Below are positions 1-8,228 of a DNA stretch of 45,535 nucleotides, piece after piece. Where the stretch lies: NCBI GenBank assembly GCA_004282745.1, contig SHMT01000035.1, positions 1 to 45,535 of the forward strand, written 5' to 3'. Under the pieces are notes generated by a model. It made no database searches and was not told the origin of the DNA. It was given only the letters and a program-made list of their open reading frames with translations. This DNA is from Candidatus Scalindua sp. SCAELEC01 (GTDB lineage: Bacteria; Planctomycetota; Brocadiia; Brocadiales; Scalinduaceae). Within the stretch, counting starts at the first letter, position 1; every line of letters begins with the position of its first letter. The position numbers and the translations under genes were made by a program.

Positions 1-120
1 AAAGCTAAACTGACTATGAGAAGATCGTTTGGTTTTCGTACTTTAAAATCAATAGAAATTGCTTTGTATCATACACTTGGAAAATTACCAGAGCCTCCAA
101 TCACCCACAGATTTTACTAA
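1..120 (+). CDS. C-terminal end of an ISL3-like transposase (partial)
   Basis: The first 120 bases are open in frame 1 and end with TAA at 118-120, giving 39 residues that enter from outside the window. The stretch contains MRRSFGFRTLKSIEIALYH followed by LGKLPEPPITHRFY. This resembles the conserved tail I associate with ISL3 (IS204/IS1001/IS1165) family transposases, which often end in a Tyr-His-x-Leu-Gly, Leu-Pro-Glu-Pro, Thr-His-Arg-Phe pattern. No terminal inverted repeat can be confirmed because the other end lies outside. The family assignment is from memory of the tail only, so other DDE transposases remain possible. The next gene starts 27 bases later with its own ribosome binding site. 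Confidence 0.55.
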   Translation, partial: KAKLTMRRSFGFRTLKSIEIALYHTLGKLPEPPITHRFY

Positions 121-147
121 GGAGGCAAAAATATAAGGAGATTTGTT

Positions 148-747
148 ATGTATGCATTAGCGTTAAACGGAAGTCCACGTAAGGGAGGGAATACCGAACT
201 CCTTCTGAAGGAGGTTCTCACCGAATTGAATGATGCTGGCTGGGAAACAGAACTCGAAATGGTTGGTGGAACAGCAATTCGTGGTTGTATTGCATGTGAG
301 AAATGCTTTGAAAATAAAGACAATGAATGCTCAGTTAATAAGGATAAATTTAACGACATTTTTTCAAAAATGCTCAAGGCTGATGCTATGATTTTGGGCT
401 CACCAACCTATTTTGCAGCTGTGTCCGCCGATTTGAAGGCATTGATTGAAAGGTCAGGATATGTTGCTTATGCTAACGATCACGCTTTTTCCGGGAAAAT
501 AGGGGCAGCGGTAGTGGCTGTGAGACGCGGAGGAGCCACTCATGCATACGACACCATAAACCACATGTTCCAAATGTCAAGGATGGTCATTCCATGCTCA
601 ACTTACTGGAATATGGGCTTTGGGCATAGCAAAGGGGAGGTTCTTAAAGACGAGGAAGGTTTAGCCAACATGCGTCACCTTGGGAAATGCATAGATTGGC
701 TTGGCAAGGCCATTATTCCCACTATAGATAACTATCCAAAGTCTTAG
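148..747 (+). CDS. NADPH-dependent FMN reductase-like iron-sulfur flavoprotein
   Basis: This 199-residue protein has a flavodoxin-like fold. GSPRKGGNT at residues 8-16 is the FMN phosphate-binding loop, and GSPTYFAAVSADLKALIER (about 85-103) is the second flavin-contact region of the NADPH-dependent FMN reductase/iron-sulfur flavoprotein family. Four cysteines at 47, 50, 53 and 61 make a compact C-x2-C-x2-C-x7-C motif like the [4Fe-4S] ligands of archaeal and clostridial iron-sulfur flavoproteins, so it may carry a cluster next to FMN and shuttle electrons in the cytoplasm. AAGGAG at 135-140 is well placed before ATG 148. Length is normal for the family. The physiological partner is not visible; the family is known in anaerobes for redox or oxidative-stress roles. 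Confidence 0.85.
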   Translation: MYALALNGSPRKGGNTELLLKEVLTELNDAGWETELEMVGGTAIRGCIACEKCFENKDNECSVNKDKFNDIFSKMLKADAMILGSPTYFAAVSADLKALIERSGYVAYANDHAFSGKIGAAVVAVRRGGATHAYDTINHMFQMSRMVIPCSTYWNMGFGHSKGEVLKDEEGLANMRHLGKCIDWLGKAIIPTIDNYPKS

Positions 748-763
748 CCTTTACAGAAAACCG

Positions 764-954
764 ATGAACATTAAATCCAAAATTCTTGGAACAAAATGGG
801 GAAAAACCATTTGCAGTTATCCCTTATGAGGAGTTTTTGAAAACGCAGGAAGAGAGATTACGAAGATTTGAAAGAATTATGCCAAGCAAAAGATGCTGAA
901 AGAAATGCTCCTCCAATAAGCCTGGAAGAAGCAAAAGAAGAGTTAGGAATTTAA
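764..954 (+). pseudogene. Degenerate Phd/YefM-type antitoxin gene (frameshifted)
   Basis: Read with two frame changes, this stretch gives a coherent antitoxin-like protein. ATG 764 starts MNIK; after one extra base the frame continues KFLEQNGEKPFAVIPYEEFL; after a second shift near 858-864 it continues DLKELCQAKDAERNAPPISL and EEAKEELGI, ending at TAA 952-954. The pattern of Asn-Gly-Glu/Lys-Pro-Phe-Ala-Val-Ile-Pro-Tyr-Glu-Glu-Phe and the terminal Ile-Ser-Leu-Glu-Glu-Ala-Lys-Glu-Glu-Leu-Gly is typical of Phd/YefM antitoxins paired with RelE or ParE toxins. No uninterrupted frame exists and no toxin gene follows, so I call it a relic. Sequencing errors could mimic the shifts but two would be needed. 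Confidence 0.6.
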
Positions 955-1052
955 GCTGACAATAGTGTGAAGATGGACGGAAAACAGCGAGTTTGTAATA
1001 GGTTTCTGCTATTAGTGTTTTTCGTTGCTTACCCCTGTCGTTCGACATTGAT

Positions 1053-1802
1053 ATGACACATAAATTAATAGCGACGTCGTTTCTTATAGTATCAGTCACC
1101 CTTGTTGGAATGATCGGATGTTCGTTGATCGTAAGGAAGTTGTTATTCCATCCTACCCACCGGCCTCACAATAATAGCTTGACGCCATGGATTAAGAACG
1201 GCGAGACTATCGGTTACTCGCGAAAGAGAGAATTGCCCAAGAACGTATGGCTGATGCTTCACGGAAACGCCGGTCAGGCATCTGACCGTTTGTATGCAGT
1301 ACCGAGTTTTTCAAGTGAAGATTCTGTCTTTATTCTTGAATACCCAGGTTACGGAGATCGTGAAGGTGTCCCCTCGAAAGAGGCCTTTGATCACACAGCC
1401 AAAGAAGCCTACCTCTTTCTGAGAGAGACGTATCCTCACATCCCGGTCTGTGTAGTCGCGGAATCTATTGGATCAGGCCCTGCCTCAACCCTTGCGAGTC
1501 TTAGCCACAAACCAGACAAGTTCGTGCTCATTGTTCCTTTTGTTAGTCTCTCTTCAGTAGCCGAAGATCACTTCCCGTCTTTTCTTGTTCGTCTGATACT
1601 GAAGGACAACTGGGACAACGTAGAGGCATTATCGAATTTCAAAGGGCCGGTCGAAATTATTGGTGCTGAAAATGACACGGTTATCCCGGTGAAACACGCA
1701 AAGGCCCTTGCCGCAGCTATTCCCGGATCAAAGCTGTCGATCATTGATGGAGGCCATAATGATTGGTCTTACGAGTGTCGAGTGAAAATTAGGAATCCTT
1801 GA
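1053..1802 (+). CDS. Alpha/beta hydrolase, membrane-anchored, BEM46/YfhR-like
   Basis: The 249-residue protein starts with one hydrophobic segment (residues about 6-29), so it is likely tethered to the inner membrane and faces the periplasm. The alpha/beta hydrolase core follows. LMLHGNAGQAS carries the HG oxyanion-hole motif, EYPGYGDREG is the conserved Tyr-Pro-Gly-Tyr-Gly strand-loop of the BEM46/ABHD13/YfhR group, AESIGSG holds the nucleophile serine (Ala replaces the first Gly of GxSxG), GAENDTVIP supplies the acid and GGHNDW the histidine. Substrate is unknown; relatives are esterases or thioesterases. The C-terminus stops about 10 residues after the catalytic His, shorter than usual, so a late frameshift is possible. 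I see no clear ribosome binding site before ATG 1053. Confidence 0.75.
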   Translation: MTHKLIATSFLIVSVTLVGMIGCSLIVRKLLFHPTHRPHNNSLTPWIKNGETIGYSRKRELPKNVWLMLHGNAGQASDRLYAVPSFSSEDSVFILEYPGYGDREGVPSKEAFDHTAKEAYLFLRETYPHIPVCVVAESIGSGPASTLASLSHKPDKFVLIVPFVSLSSVAEDHFPSFLVRLILKDNWDNVEALSNFKGPVEIIGAENDTVIPVKHAKALAAAIPGSKLSIIDGGHNDWSYECRVKIRNP

Positions 1803-1836
1803 AGTGTTTTGCCAAAAACGGTCGAACCAGGTGTTC

Positions 1837-1933
1837 CACCGGGTCTCTGCCGGGAAAGGATACTCGTCTCCCGGTGAACTTTTCGTTATGCACAAATACA
1901 AACTACTATAACGCTTATCGTTAGGTGTTATAG
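1837..1933. terminator. Two stem-loops between convergent genes
   Basis: The gap between the hydrolase and the oppositely oriented kinase holds CACCGGG (1837-1843) pairing with CCCGGTG (1870-1876), and CTATAAC (1906-1912) pairing with GTTATAG (1927-1933). Their position between convergent stop codons suggests they end transcription from either side. There is no long T-run, so the assignment is tentative. Confidence 0.3.
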
Positions 1934-1981
1934 TCATAATGTTAATTGTGTGATTAAGCCGTTCAAACAATTCCTCACTTC

Positions 1982-3715
1982 CTAATAAGAACAGGTTATG
2001 GGCAGTGAGATGATAAATGATGTTCCGTTACCGGGTATGTTTTTTACCTCTATTCTCCCTTTATGTAAAAGGACAATATGTTTTACAATTGATAGTCCCA
2101 GGCCGGTCCCTCCAAGTTTTCTCGATCTGGAGGGGTCTACCACATAAAACCGTTCAAAAATTCTTGGCAGGTGTTCTCTCGGGATACCGATGCCGGTATC
2201 TGTTATTTGTATAGTAACCGCATCGCTTGTCTGACGTAAGGAGATGGTAATCTCCCCTTTTTCTGTATATTTGATGGCATTGTCAATCAAGTTTGTGAAG
2301 ACCTGTTCCAGTTTAAACGGGTCTGCTAACAGGAGGGGAAGTGTCTCATCGGCAGTGCAGTGTAAGCGTATGCTCTTCTCTTGTAATCTCTGGCCAAAAA
2401 TCATAAGGACATTTTCTACCAAATCTTTTACATTAACCTCCTCTAATTCCAAACGGGTATTTCTCTCTTCCAGTTTTGACAATAACAGCAAGTCTCCAAC
2501 AATGGTGATTACTCTCTCTGTGTTCCTCTTAATTATCTCCAGGTAGTATTTATTCTTCTCTTCAATATCTTCTTCCATCGTCTCCACAAATCCCTTTATC
2601 GCCGTTAGGGGTGTTCGCAACTCGTGTGAAACATTTACGACGAAATCCTTTTTTGTCTTTTCGAGATTCTTACTCTTCGTTATGTCGTGGAGTGTTACAA
2701 CCAATTCGTCTTTCGTGCAGAAAGTAACGCTGCACAAATATACCTTCTCCTCTAACGCTACCTCACCCTCAAGGTTTGTCTTCTCACTTCTTACTTTTTT
2801 TATCAATTCACCAAATTTGAGATCTCTTAAGACCTCCCAATAAAATCGTCCTTTCGCGGTATTGTTCTTTACGATTTTTTCAAAGCTTTGATTGCAGATG
2901 AGGATTTTACCTTTCTTGTCTAACACGCAAAGCCCCTCCTTGATTGAGGTGATAATGCTCTTAAGTCCCTCCTTTTGATACGACAGTTTTTCGAACAGGA
3001 CCTTTATCTGGTCTGTCATATAATTAAAACTATCTGCCAGCTCTTTGAGTTCGTCTTTATTTCGTAGAATGACTCTAACATCGAAGTCTCCCTGGGCTAC
3101 CTTGCGGGATGCACTGTTCAATGCTCTGATAGGTTTCGATAAATTTCGAGAAAAAAAGAGTGCACTGAGGAGTGAAAAGGTAACAATTGCGAGGGTAAGA
3201 ATAAAAATGTTTTTCTTTAAGGTATGGAGCAGGCCGTTTATGTCCTTTAAAAAAAGGCTCATTCTTAATATATGCGAGATATTTCCGTCTCTCTCCATTG
3301 GAATTGCGACATACAACATCTCTTCTGTAACGGTAGTGCTAAAACGTAACGTTGTACCAACATCACCTGTTAGTGCTTCTACTATTTCAGGTCTTTTCCG
3401 GTGATTGTCCATTAATGTTGGATCTCTTTCGGAATCGGCTAAGACTAGGCCTGTGCGGTCTATGACGGTAATCCGAGTCTGTATCTCTGTCCCCAGATGC
3501 TTGATCAACTTGTCCAGCGTGTCAAATCTACCTTTTGCTAATAGAGGAGATATCTTTAACTGTAACGTTAAACCTAGGTTTATCAGGTTATTTGACAGAG
3601 AATGTATGTGGTGGGTTTTTATTGCTTTGAAAGATAAAGGAATGATTAAGACCGAAAGAATGCATATGATAAACAGGTAACCACCAAAAATTTTGAAAAA
3701 AATTGTTTTTTTCAT
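1982..3715 (-). CDS. PhoR-like membrane sensor histidine kinase
   Basis: This 577-residue kinase has a first membrane helix near residues 8-30 and a periplasmic sensor of about 135 residues that includes ITVIDRTGLVLADSE, a PhoR/Cache-like strand pattern. A second helix lies near 167-189, then HAMP (SRNLSKPIRALNSASRKVAQ...), a PAS domain (about 250-345), HisKA with VSHELRTPL and phosphoacceptor His364, and the HATPase domain with N box NLIDNAIKY, G1 DTGIGIP and G2 GGTGLGLSI. The order TM-sensor-TM-HAMP-PAS-HisKA-HATPase matches phosphate-type PhoR and its relatives. No response regulator gene is adjacent on either side, so it is an orphan here and its signal cannot be inferred. ATG 3715 begins MKKTIFFKIFGGYLF, a normal first membrane segment. 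Confidence 0.9.
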   Translation of the reverse strand: MKKTIFFKIFGGYLFIICILSVLIIPLSFKAIKTHHIHSLSNNLINLGLTLQLKISPLLAKGRFDTLDKLIKHLGTEIQTRITVIDRTGLVLADSERDPTLMDNHRKRPEIVEALTGDVGTTLRFSTTVTEEMLYVAIPMERDGNISHILRMSLFLKDINGLLHTLKKNIFILTLAIVTFSLLSALFFSRNLSKPIRALNSASRKVAQGDFDVRVILRNKDELKELADSFNYMTDQIKVLFEKLSYQKEGLKSIITSIKEGLCVLDKKGKILICNQSFEKIVKNNTAKGRFYWEVLRDLKFGELIKKVRSEKTNLEGEVALEEKVYLCSVTFCTKDELVVTLHDITKSKNLEKTKKDFVVNVSHELRTPLTAIKGFVETMEEDIEEKNKYYLEIIKRNTERVITIVGDLLLLSKLEERNTRLELEEVNVKDLVENVLMIFGQRLQEKSIRLHCTADETLPLLLADPFKLEQVFTNLIDNAIKYTEKGEITISLRQTSDAVTIQITDTGIGIPREHLPRIFERFYVVDPSRSRKLGGTGLGLSIVKHIVLLHKGRIEVKNIPGNGTSFIISLPITCSY

Positions 3716-4551
3716 ACTTTCAATTGCGTTCTTTGTGAATGGTCTTGAGATAAAAACTGGCTGGTAGTGTAAAACGGGTATTTAAAAGAAGAGAGGGCCG
3801 GTTGAAAACTCATTAGCGGTATTCGAACTCTTTAGGTGGAAGTAAAAAATGACACACTCTTTCCCAGAAATAAAATAAGGGACTTCACGATGTTACATAT
3901 TCCAATACTTCAGAGTCTTGCTCTTGACATCAATACTGAATTGTAAATGGAATGATACCATAATAGTTCTCAATATTTCCAACCATTTCATCAAAATTTT
4001 TATCCTAATAGTCCAGCAAGTGTTGAATAAATATACAGAAATAGTACCAAAATTATTCACTAGTGAACCCAGCCTTAAAATGGGGAGATATGAGTGCTTT
4101 ACGTACTCATTGCTATTTTGGAACAGGAAGTCACGTAATTTCGTATTATAAGAGTTGAGATTTTGTTATTGGCAATAAATTTGCAACAGCTCTGAGCTGC
4201 CGGTTGATAAAGACCAGTTTCTTTTTTTGAGAAATAAAGTAGTTGATACTTGAGGGTTGATTGTAAGTTGTAGTGTTTCAAAATATTAAAAAATCTGAAT
4301 GGCTTAATTACGCCATGCATTTCAGTAAAGAGAAAAATTATTTTATTAATTCTTAAATAGAGAAACCGATACTAAAGGATATGTATTCGTAATAGAGTCT
4401 GCATTAAAAGTAAAATTTATTTTTATCTGGGCAATGAAGATGTTAATACGTTTTTTCTTAAAAGTATTTCATGTATGTGAGCAAATTGTCAAATATCATT
4501 ATTTTAATGGCAGCTCTACATAAAGTTTTTTAAAGAAAAAGGAGGGACTCA
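3716..4551. other. 836-bp gene-free AT-rich intergenic region
   Basis: The divergent interval between the kinase and cheW should hold both promoters. I find no supported coding sequence. The only structure I can point to is an imperfect palindrome at about 4077-4121, where ATGAGTGC and GTACTCAT face each other around TTTAC, flanked by AAAAT and ATTTT. Near the right end AAGGAGGG (about 4539-4546) is the ribosome binding site of cheW. Confidence 0.5.
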
Positions 4552-5034
4552 ATGGAAGCGATAGCAACCAGAAAATCAGTTGATGAAGGTAAATTTCTGA
4601 CTTTTGTCCTCAACCATGAAGAGTACGGAATCGAGATCCTCAAGGTGAGAGAGATCATAGGAGTTATTGGTATTACGCCGGTACCACAGACCCCAGATTA
4701 CCTGAAAGGGGTAATTAATCTACGAGGTAAGGTTATCCCCGTAATAGATCTGAGGTTAAAGTTTTCGATGACGGAAGAGGAACATAAACAGGAGACCTGT
4801 ATAATCGTGGTTGAGGTGAACAACGCACCGATTGGTGTTGTTGTGGATAATGTATCTGAGGTGCTGGATATTAAGAGTGAGGAGGTGGAAGATACCCCTC
4901 AATTCGGTCGTGATATAGATACAAGCTTTATTATGGGGCTGGGAAAGGCAAAAGAGAAAATCATCATCCTGCTCGATATCGACAAGGTTCTCTCGACTGA
5001 AGAGTTAGAGATGGTTGAACTGTTGGCTCAATAA
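4552..5034 (+). CDS. cheW: Chemotaxis coupling protein CheW
   Basis: The 160-residue protein is a single CheW (SH3-like) domain, which bridges chemoreceptors to the kinase CheA at the inner face of the membrane. Diagnostic stretches are FVLNHEEYGIEILKVREII, the receptor/CheA interface TPVPQTPDYLKGVINLRGKV (about residues 43-62), IPVIDLRLKF, and IGVVVDNVSEVLDI. Length is typical. A strong AAGGAGGG lies about 6 bases before ATG 4552. It is followed by a chemoreceptor 244 bases downstream, so the pair probably works together, but no cheA, cheY, cheR or cheB is present in the window, and the core kinase must be elsewhere. Confidence 0.95.
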   Translation: MEAIATRKSVDEGKFLTFVLNHEEYGIEILKVREIIGVIGITPVPQTPDYLKGVINLRGKVIPVIDLRLKFSMTEEEHKQETCIIVVEVNNAPIGVVVDNVSEVLDIKSEEVEDTPQFGRDIDTSFIMGLGKAKEKIIILLDIDKVLSTEELEMVELLAQ

Positions 5035-5060
5035 TATCTCAGACTGGAGCCTGGTATTTG

Positions 5061-5222
5061 TACTCATCTCATAATGGTTTTCTGATTAAATCCAAGATAA
5101 AATTGATCGAGTAACGTCATCAACGTCTTTTACCCGGGGATAACGGTCCGCCTGAACGACAAGTCGGGCAGGCAACCAAGATTTGGTTTCTTGTAAAACC
5201 GAAAACCATTTTGTAATGGGTA
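5061..5222 (+). repeat. Dispersed palindromic repeat B, copy 1
   Basis: The left end TACTCATCTCATAATGG and its continuation through about 5105 match, in reverse complement, the sequence ending at 38063. The middle also shares CCGGGGATA and ACCAAGATTTGGTTT with that copy. The right end (AAAACC near 5195 through AATGGGTAT at 5222) matches repeat copy 2 at 8182-8211. The outer ends are loose inverted repeats of each other. An extra stem-like insert (about 5143-5172) with CCGCCTG and CGGGCAGG distinguishes this copy. It ends 56 bases before the chemoreceptor start. Confidence 0.6.
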
Positions 5223-5278
5223 TATATCGTCGAATTTTATTTTTGAAAAGGTTTAACGAATAAGGAGTAAAACAGATT

Positions 5279-7651
5279 ATGAAAATGGGAATGGGAGCAA
5301 AGGTCATCACCCTCTTTCTCGTGGCAGGGATAGTCCCCTTTGTCGTCATGGGAATCCTCGGGCACAGGAGCGCAAGTACATCACTCCAGAAACAGGCATT
5401 TAACCAGCTTGTTTCCGTGAGAGAGACAAAGAAGAAGCAGATAGAAGACTACTTCTCTACCATAAGGAAACAGGTACGTACCTTTTCTGAGAGCAAGATG
5501 GTCGTAGATGCAATGAAGGAGTTCAAGGTAGCATTCAAAGATTTCCAGAAGGAGAATGAGCTCACAGACTCTCAGCTGGAAGAGTATCGTTCCTCCCTAA
5601 GCTCCTATTACACGAGTGATTTTGCTACGGAATACAAAAACCAGAATAGTGGCAAGGCCCCCCAGGCAGTCAGCTATCTCAATCAGCTTGACGATGAATC
5701 GATAGCGCTGCAATATACATACATAAAAGATAACCATAACCAACTTGGCGAGAAACATAAGCTCGATTACGCAGATGATAAGTCAACCTACAGCAAGATT
5801 CACGCGAAATATCATCCCATCATACGGGACTATCTTGAACAGTTTGGGTACTATGACATATTCCTTGTAGACTCCGATAGTGGTGACATCGTGTATAGCG
5901 TCTATAAAGAGTTGGACTTTACCACCTCCTTGAAGGAGGGGCCGTATGCGGGGACCAATTTTGGCAGGGTCTTTCAGGAAACGAATAACAACAATGATCC
6001 AAACTATGTAAAACTGGAAGATTTCGAACCGTATCCTCCATCCTATGAGGGTGCTGCGAGTTTTATTGCATCACCTATATACGATGGTTCTGAGAAGGTG
6101 GGGGTGTTGCTATTCCAGATGCCCATAGATAAGATTAACCAGGTTATGACATCAGAAAACGATTGGAAGAGTGTAGGTCTGGGAGAATCGGGAGAGACGT
6201 ATCTTATTGGGAAGGATTTTCGGATGAGAAGCCAGTCTCGGTTCCTGATCGAAGACAGTGCAGGCTATTTTTCAATGATGAAGGGTTTAGGTACAAATCA
6301 AGGGATATTAGATACCATTGAGGCAAAGGAGAGTACGATACTGCTACAAAAGGTGGAGACAAAGGGGACCCATGCCGCTGTTTCTGGAAGAACGAATGTG
6401 GAGATCTTTTCCGATTATCGCGATGTGCGGGTTCTCAGTGCCTATGCACCACTTGATATCAAAGACGTAGAGTGGTCGATTATGGCAGAGATAGATGAAG
6501 AGGAGGTGTTGCGTCCGGTAACGGCATTGACAAGACAGATGTATATGATAGCGGGCGGATTGATAGCCTTTATTGTGGGTCTTGGCTATTTGGTAACGAG
6601 GATTACAGGCAAGGTGACAAACGTTATCAAGAGTATGGTCTATAGTTTGACAGAGAGTTCTACCCAGATAGCATCGGCATCGGAAGAGGTATCATCTTCA
6701 AGCCAGAGCCTGGCAGAGGGTACTTCTGAACAGGCATCATCCATTGAGGAGACATCGGCCTCGATGGAAGAGATGTCGTCCACGACGAAACAGAATGCGG
6801 AAAACGCGAAGGAGGCATCCCAACTTGCTGCGAAATGTAACCAGACTGCCGTGACGGGAAGTGAATCAGTGGGTGAGATGAACGATGCGATGCAGGACAT
6901 TAATGCCAGCAGTAAGAAGATTAGCGACATCATAAAGGTGATAGACGGGATAGCGTTCCAGACGAACCTGCTCGCCTTAAATGCTGCGGTCGAGGCGGCC
7001 AGGGCAGGTGAACATGGGAAGGGATTTGCCGTGGTGGCCGAGGAAGTGAGGAACCTTGCTCAAAGGAGTGCCAATGCGGCAAAGGACACGACGGAATTGA
7101 TCGAGGATTGTGTGATTAAGGCCGATGCAGGGACACGGCTCTCTGGGAAATGCAATGAAGTTCTCAGTGAGATAGTAACAAATGTGAAAAAGGTTACCGC
7201 CTTAATAGAGGAGATATCCACCGCATCGGAAGAGCAGACAAACGGTATAGACCAGGTAGGCAGGGCCATATCGGAAATGGACAAGGTGACGCAACAGAAC
7301 GCGGCGAATGCCGAAGAGACCTCTGCGGCAAGTGAGGAGATGTCGGCTCAGGCACAAAGTCTGATGGAGCAGGTAAAGATCCTCTCGGCACAGGTGGGAA
7401 GCGTGGGAGAGGGGGAATTGGGTACGGAACAGAAAGTGCCTGCGTCAAGAAAAGGTGGAAGAGAAAGATATGAGAAGAGGGTCTCGGGTAGCAGCTCTGT
7501 ACAATTGCCATCTCAGAAGAGCCGGTCGCGTAAAGCCCATGGAAATGGAGGTGATATCGATGAGCACTTACTGAGGGAAGAGGCGGAGTCCCTGATACCG
7601 ATGGGTTCAGATACCCTCCAGGAACACGATGATCGGTTCAGTGATTTCTAA
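5279..7651 (+). CDS. Methyl-accepting chemotaxis protein with large Cache-type sensor
   Basis: The 790-residue receptor has a first membrane helix at about residues 7-27 and a roughly 390-residue periplasmic region. The Cache-like ligand-binding part includes [20 protein letters not shown] and [16 protein letters not shown] second helix lies at about 420-441, then the cytoplasmic signalling coiled coil. The hairpin tip [19 protein letters not shown] followed by [17 protein letters not shown] (about 555-600) is unmistakable. After TM2 only a short linker ([13 protein letters not shown]) precedes the coiled coil, so a full HAMP domain is not evident. The last 75 residues are basic and low-complexity, with no CheR-binding pentapeptide seen. 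AAGGAG (5262-5267) precedes ATG 5279. The ligand is unknown; the upstream cheW suggests direct coupling. Confidence 0.93.
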   Translation: MKMGMGAKVITLFLVAGIVPFVVMGILGHRSASTSLQKQAFNQLVSVRETKKKQIEDYFSTIRKQVRTFSESKMVVDAMKEFKVAFKDFQKENELTDSQLEEYRSSLSSYYTSDFATEYKNQNSGKAPQAVSYLNQLDDESIALQYTYIKDNHNQLGEKHKLDYADDKSTYSKIHAKYHPIIRDYLEQFGYYDIFLVDSDSGDIVYSVYKELDFTTSLKEGPYAGTNFGRVFQETNNNNDPNYVKLEDFEPYPPSYEGAASFIASPIYDGSEKVGVLLFQMPIDKINQVMTSENDWKSVGLGESGETYLIGKDFRMRSQSRFLIEDSAGYFSMMKGLGTNQGILDTIEAKESTILLQKVETKGTHAAVSGRTNVEIFSDYRDVRVLSAYAPLDIKDVEWSIMAEIDEEEVLRPVTALTRQMYMIAGGLIAFIVGLGYLVTRITGKVTNVIKSMVYSLTESSTQIASASEEVSSSSQSLAEGTSEQASSIEETSASMEEMSSTTKQNAENAKEASQLAAKCNQTAVTGSESVGEMNDAMQDINASSKKISDIIKVIDGIAFQTNLLALNAAVEAARAGEHGKGFAVVAEEVRNLAQRSANAAKDTTELIEDCVIKADAGTRLSGKCNEVLSEIVTNVKKVTALIEEISTASEEQTNGIDQVGRAISEMDKVTQQNAANAEETSAASEEMSAQAQSLMEQVKILSAQVGSVGEGELGTEQKVPASRKGGRERYEKRVSGSSSVQLPSQKSRSRKAHGNGGDIDEHLLREEAESLIPMGSDTLQEHDDRFSDF

Positions 7652-7759
7652 CCTAAGGGTGCAGGAAAGACTTTGTTCGAGTAGTGCTCACTACTTTGAC
7701 AATAGATATTGACTACGGGTATGGTAAAAATTAGGTCTGCCATTGACTTGGCTTCCACA

Positions 7760-7815
7760 AAGGGGTGTGAGGCATGACAAAGTTCATTTGTTAGCCTTGC
7801 ACCCCTTAATTTTTG
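7760..7815 (+). terminator. Probable terminator downstream of the chemoreceptor
   Basis: AAGGGGTG (7760-7767) pairs with CACCCCTT (7800-7807), and AGGC with GCCT just inside after a 2-base mismatch. The stem is followed by AATTTTTG. Stem plus T-run 110 bases after the chemoreceptor stop suggests a rho-independent terminator with a large loop. Confidence 0.45.
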
Positions 7816-8120
7816 AATGATTGGTAGTTAATGTCTATCATCTTTATTAACTGGACTTGCTGTTGACTTTCGCACAGAAATTGAACGCACCCAGAAAAAG
7901 GTATTTTACTCTGTAAATGGAATTATGTGTCTACACAGTACTTAAGATTACAGCTTGAAACATATTAGTCTGTGTGCTAGGATGAACTTACATCTCCGTG
8001 AGTCGGTTTGACAGATGGAAGAACACGATGGAAAACGACTGACGCAGTAAAGACTTTCTGTCCCTCATGGGAAGGCTCCTTGTGCGGAACGGTAAGATAA
8101 GAGCCATAACCTTATCACAT

Positions 8121-8211
8121 ATACCCATCACAAATTAGTTTTCAGAATTTTTAGGTCGCGGTTTGCTTGAAATAGGGTTCTGAAAACCGCAAACCTGTTT
8201 GCAATGGGTAT
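8121..8211 (+). repeat. Dispersed palindromic repeat B, copy 2 (foldback)
   Basis: The 91-bp element has terminal inverted repeats ATACCCATCACAAA (from 8121) and TTTGCAATGGGTAT (to 8211). Inside, AGTTTTCAGAA faces TTCTGAAAAC, and GCGGTTT faces AAACCGC. It could fold into a long hairpin. The right third is nearly identical to the right end of copy 1 (5190-5222). It ends 17 bases before the chosen hydB start. Confidence 0.6.
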
Positions 8212-8228
8212 CTATAGTGGGTGCCAGA

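Larger units (their letters stand above)
7652..8228 (+). other. 577-bp leader region before the hydrogenase operon
   Basis: No gene is supported here. Besides the stem-loop at 7760-7807 and repeat B copy 2 at 8121-8211, the stretch 7980-8110 has several paired segments: GATG/CATC around 7981-7995, an imperfect stem between CGTGAGTCGGTTT (about 7997-8009) and AAAACGACTGACG (about 8034-8046), and GGCTC/GAGCC (about 8075-8105). This could be a structured 5' leader of the hydrogenase transcript, but I recognise no riboswitch class. Confidence 0.35.

Noticed and set aside
1906-1933. attC-like site with GTTAGGT core and flanking TATAAC/GTTATA
   Set aside because: Only one GTTRRRY-type core fits, there is no matching RYYYAAC box or long imperfect stem, and no cassette or integrase is near. 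A simple hairpin explains it.
3918-4320. Two short open frames (77 and 73 codons) upstream of cheW
   Set aside because: No ribosome binding sites, no recognisable motifs, AT-rich non-coding look, and they overlap on opposite strands.
8199-8228. Upstream start for hydB adding ten residues
   Set aside because: The extension lies within the right arm of repeat B and encodes residues not typical of the family; ATG 8229 gives the normal N-terminus.
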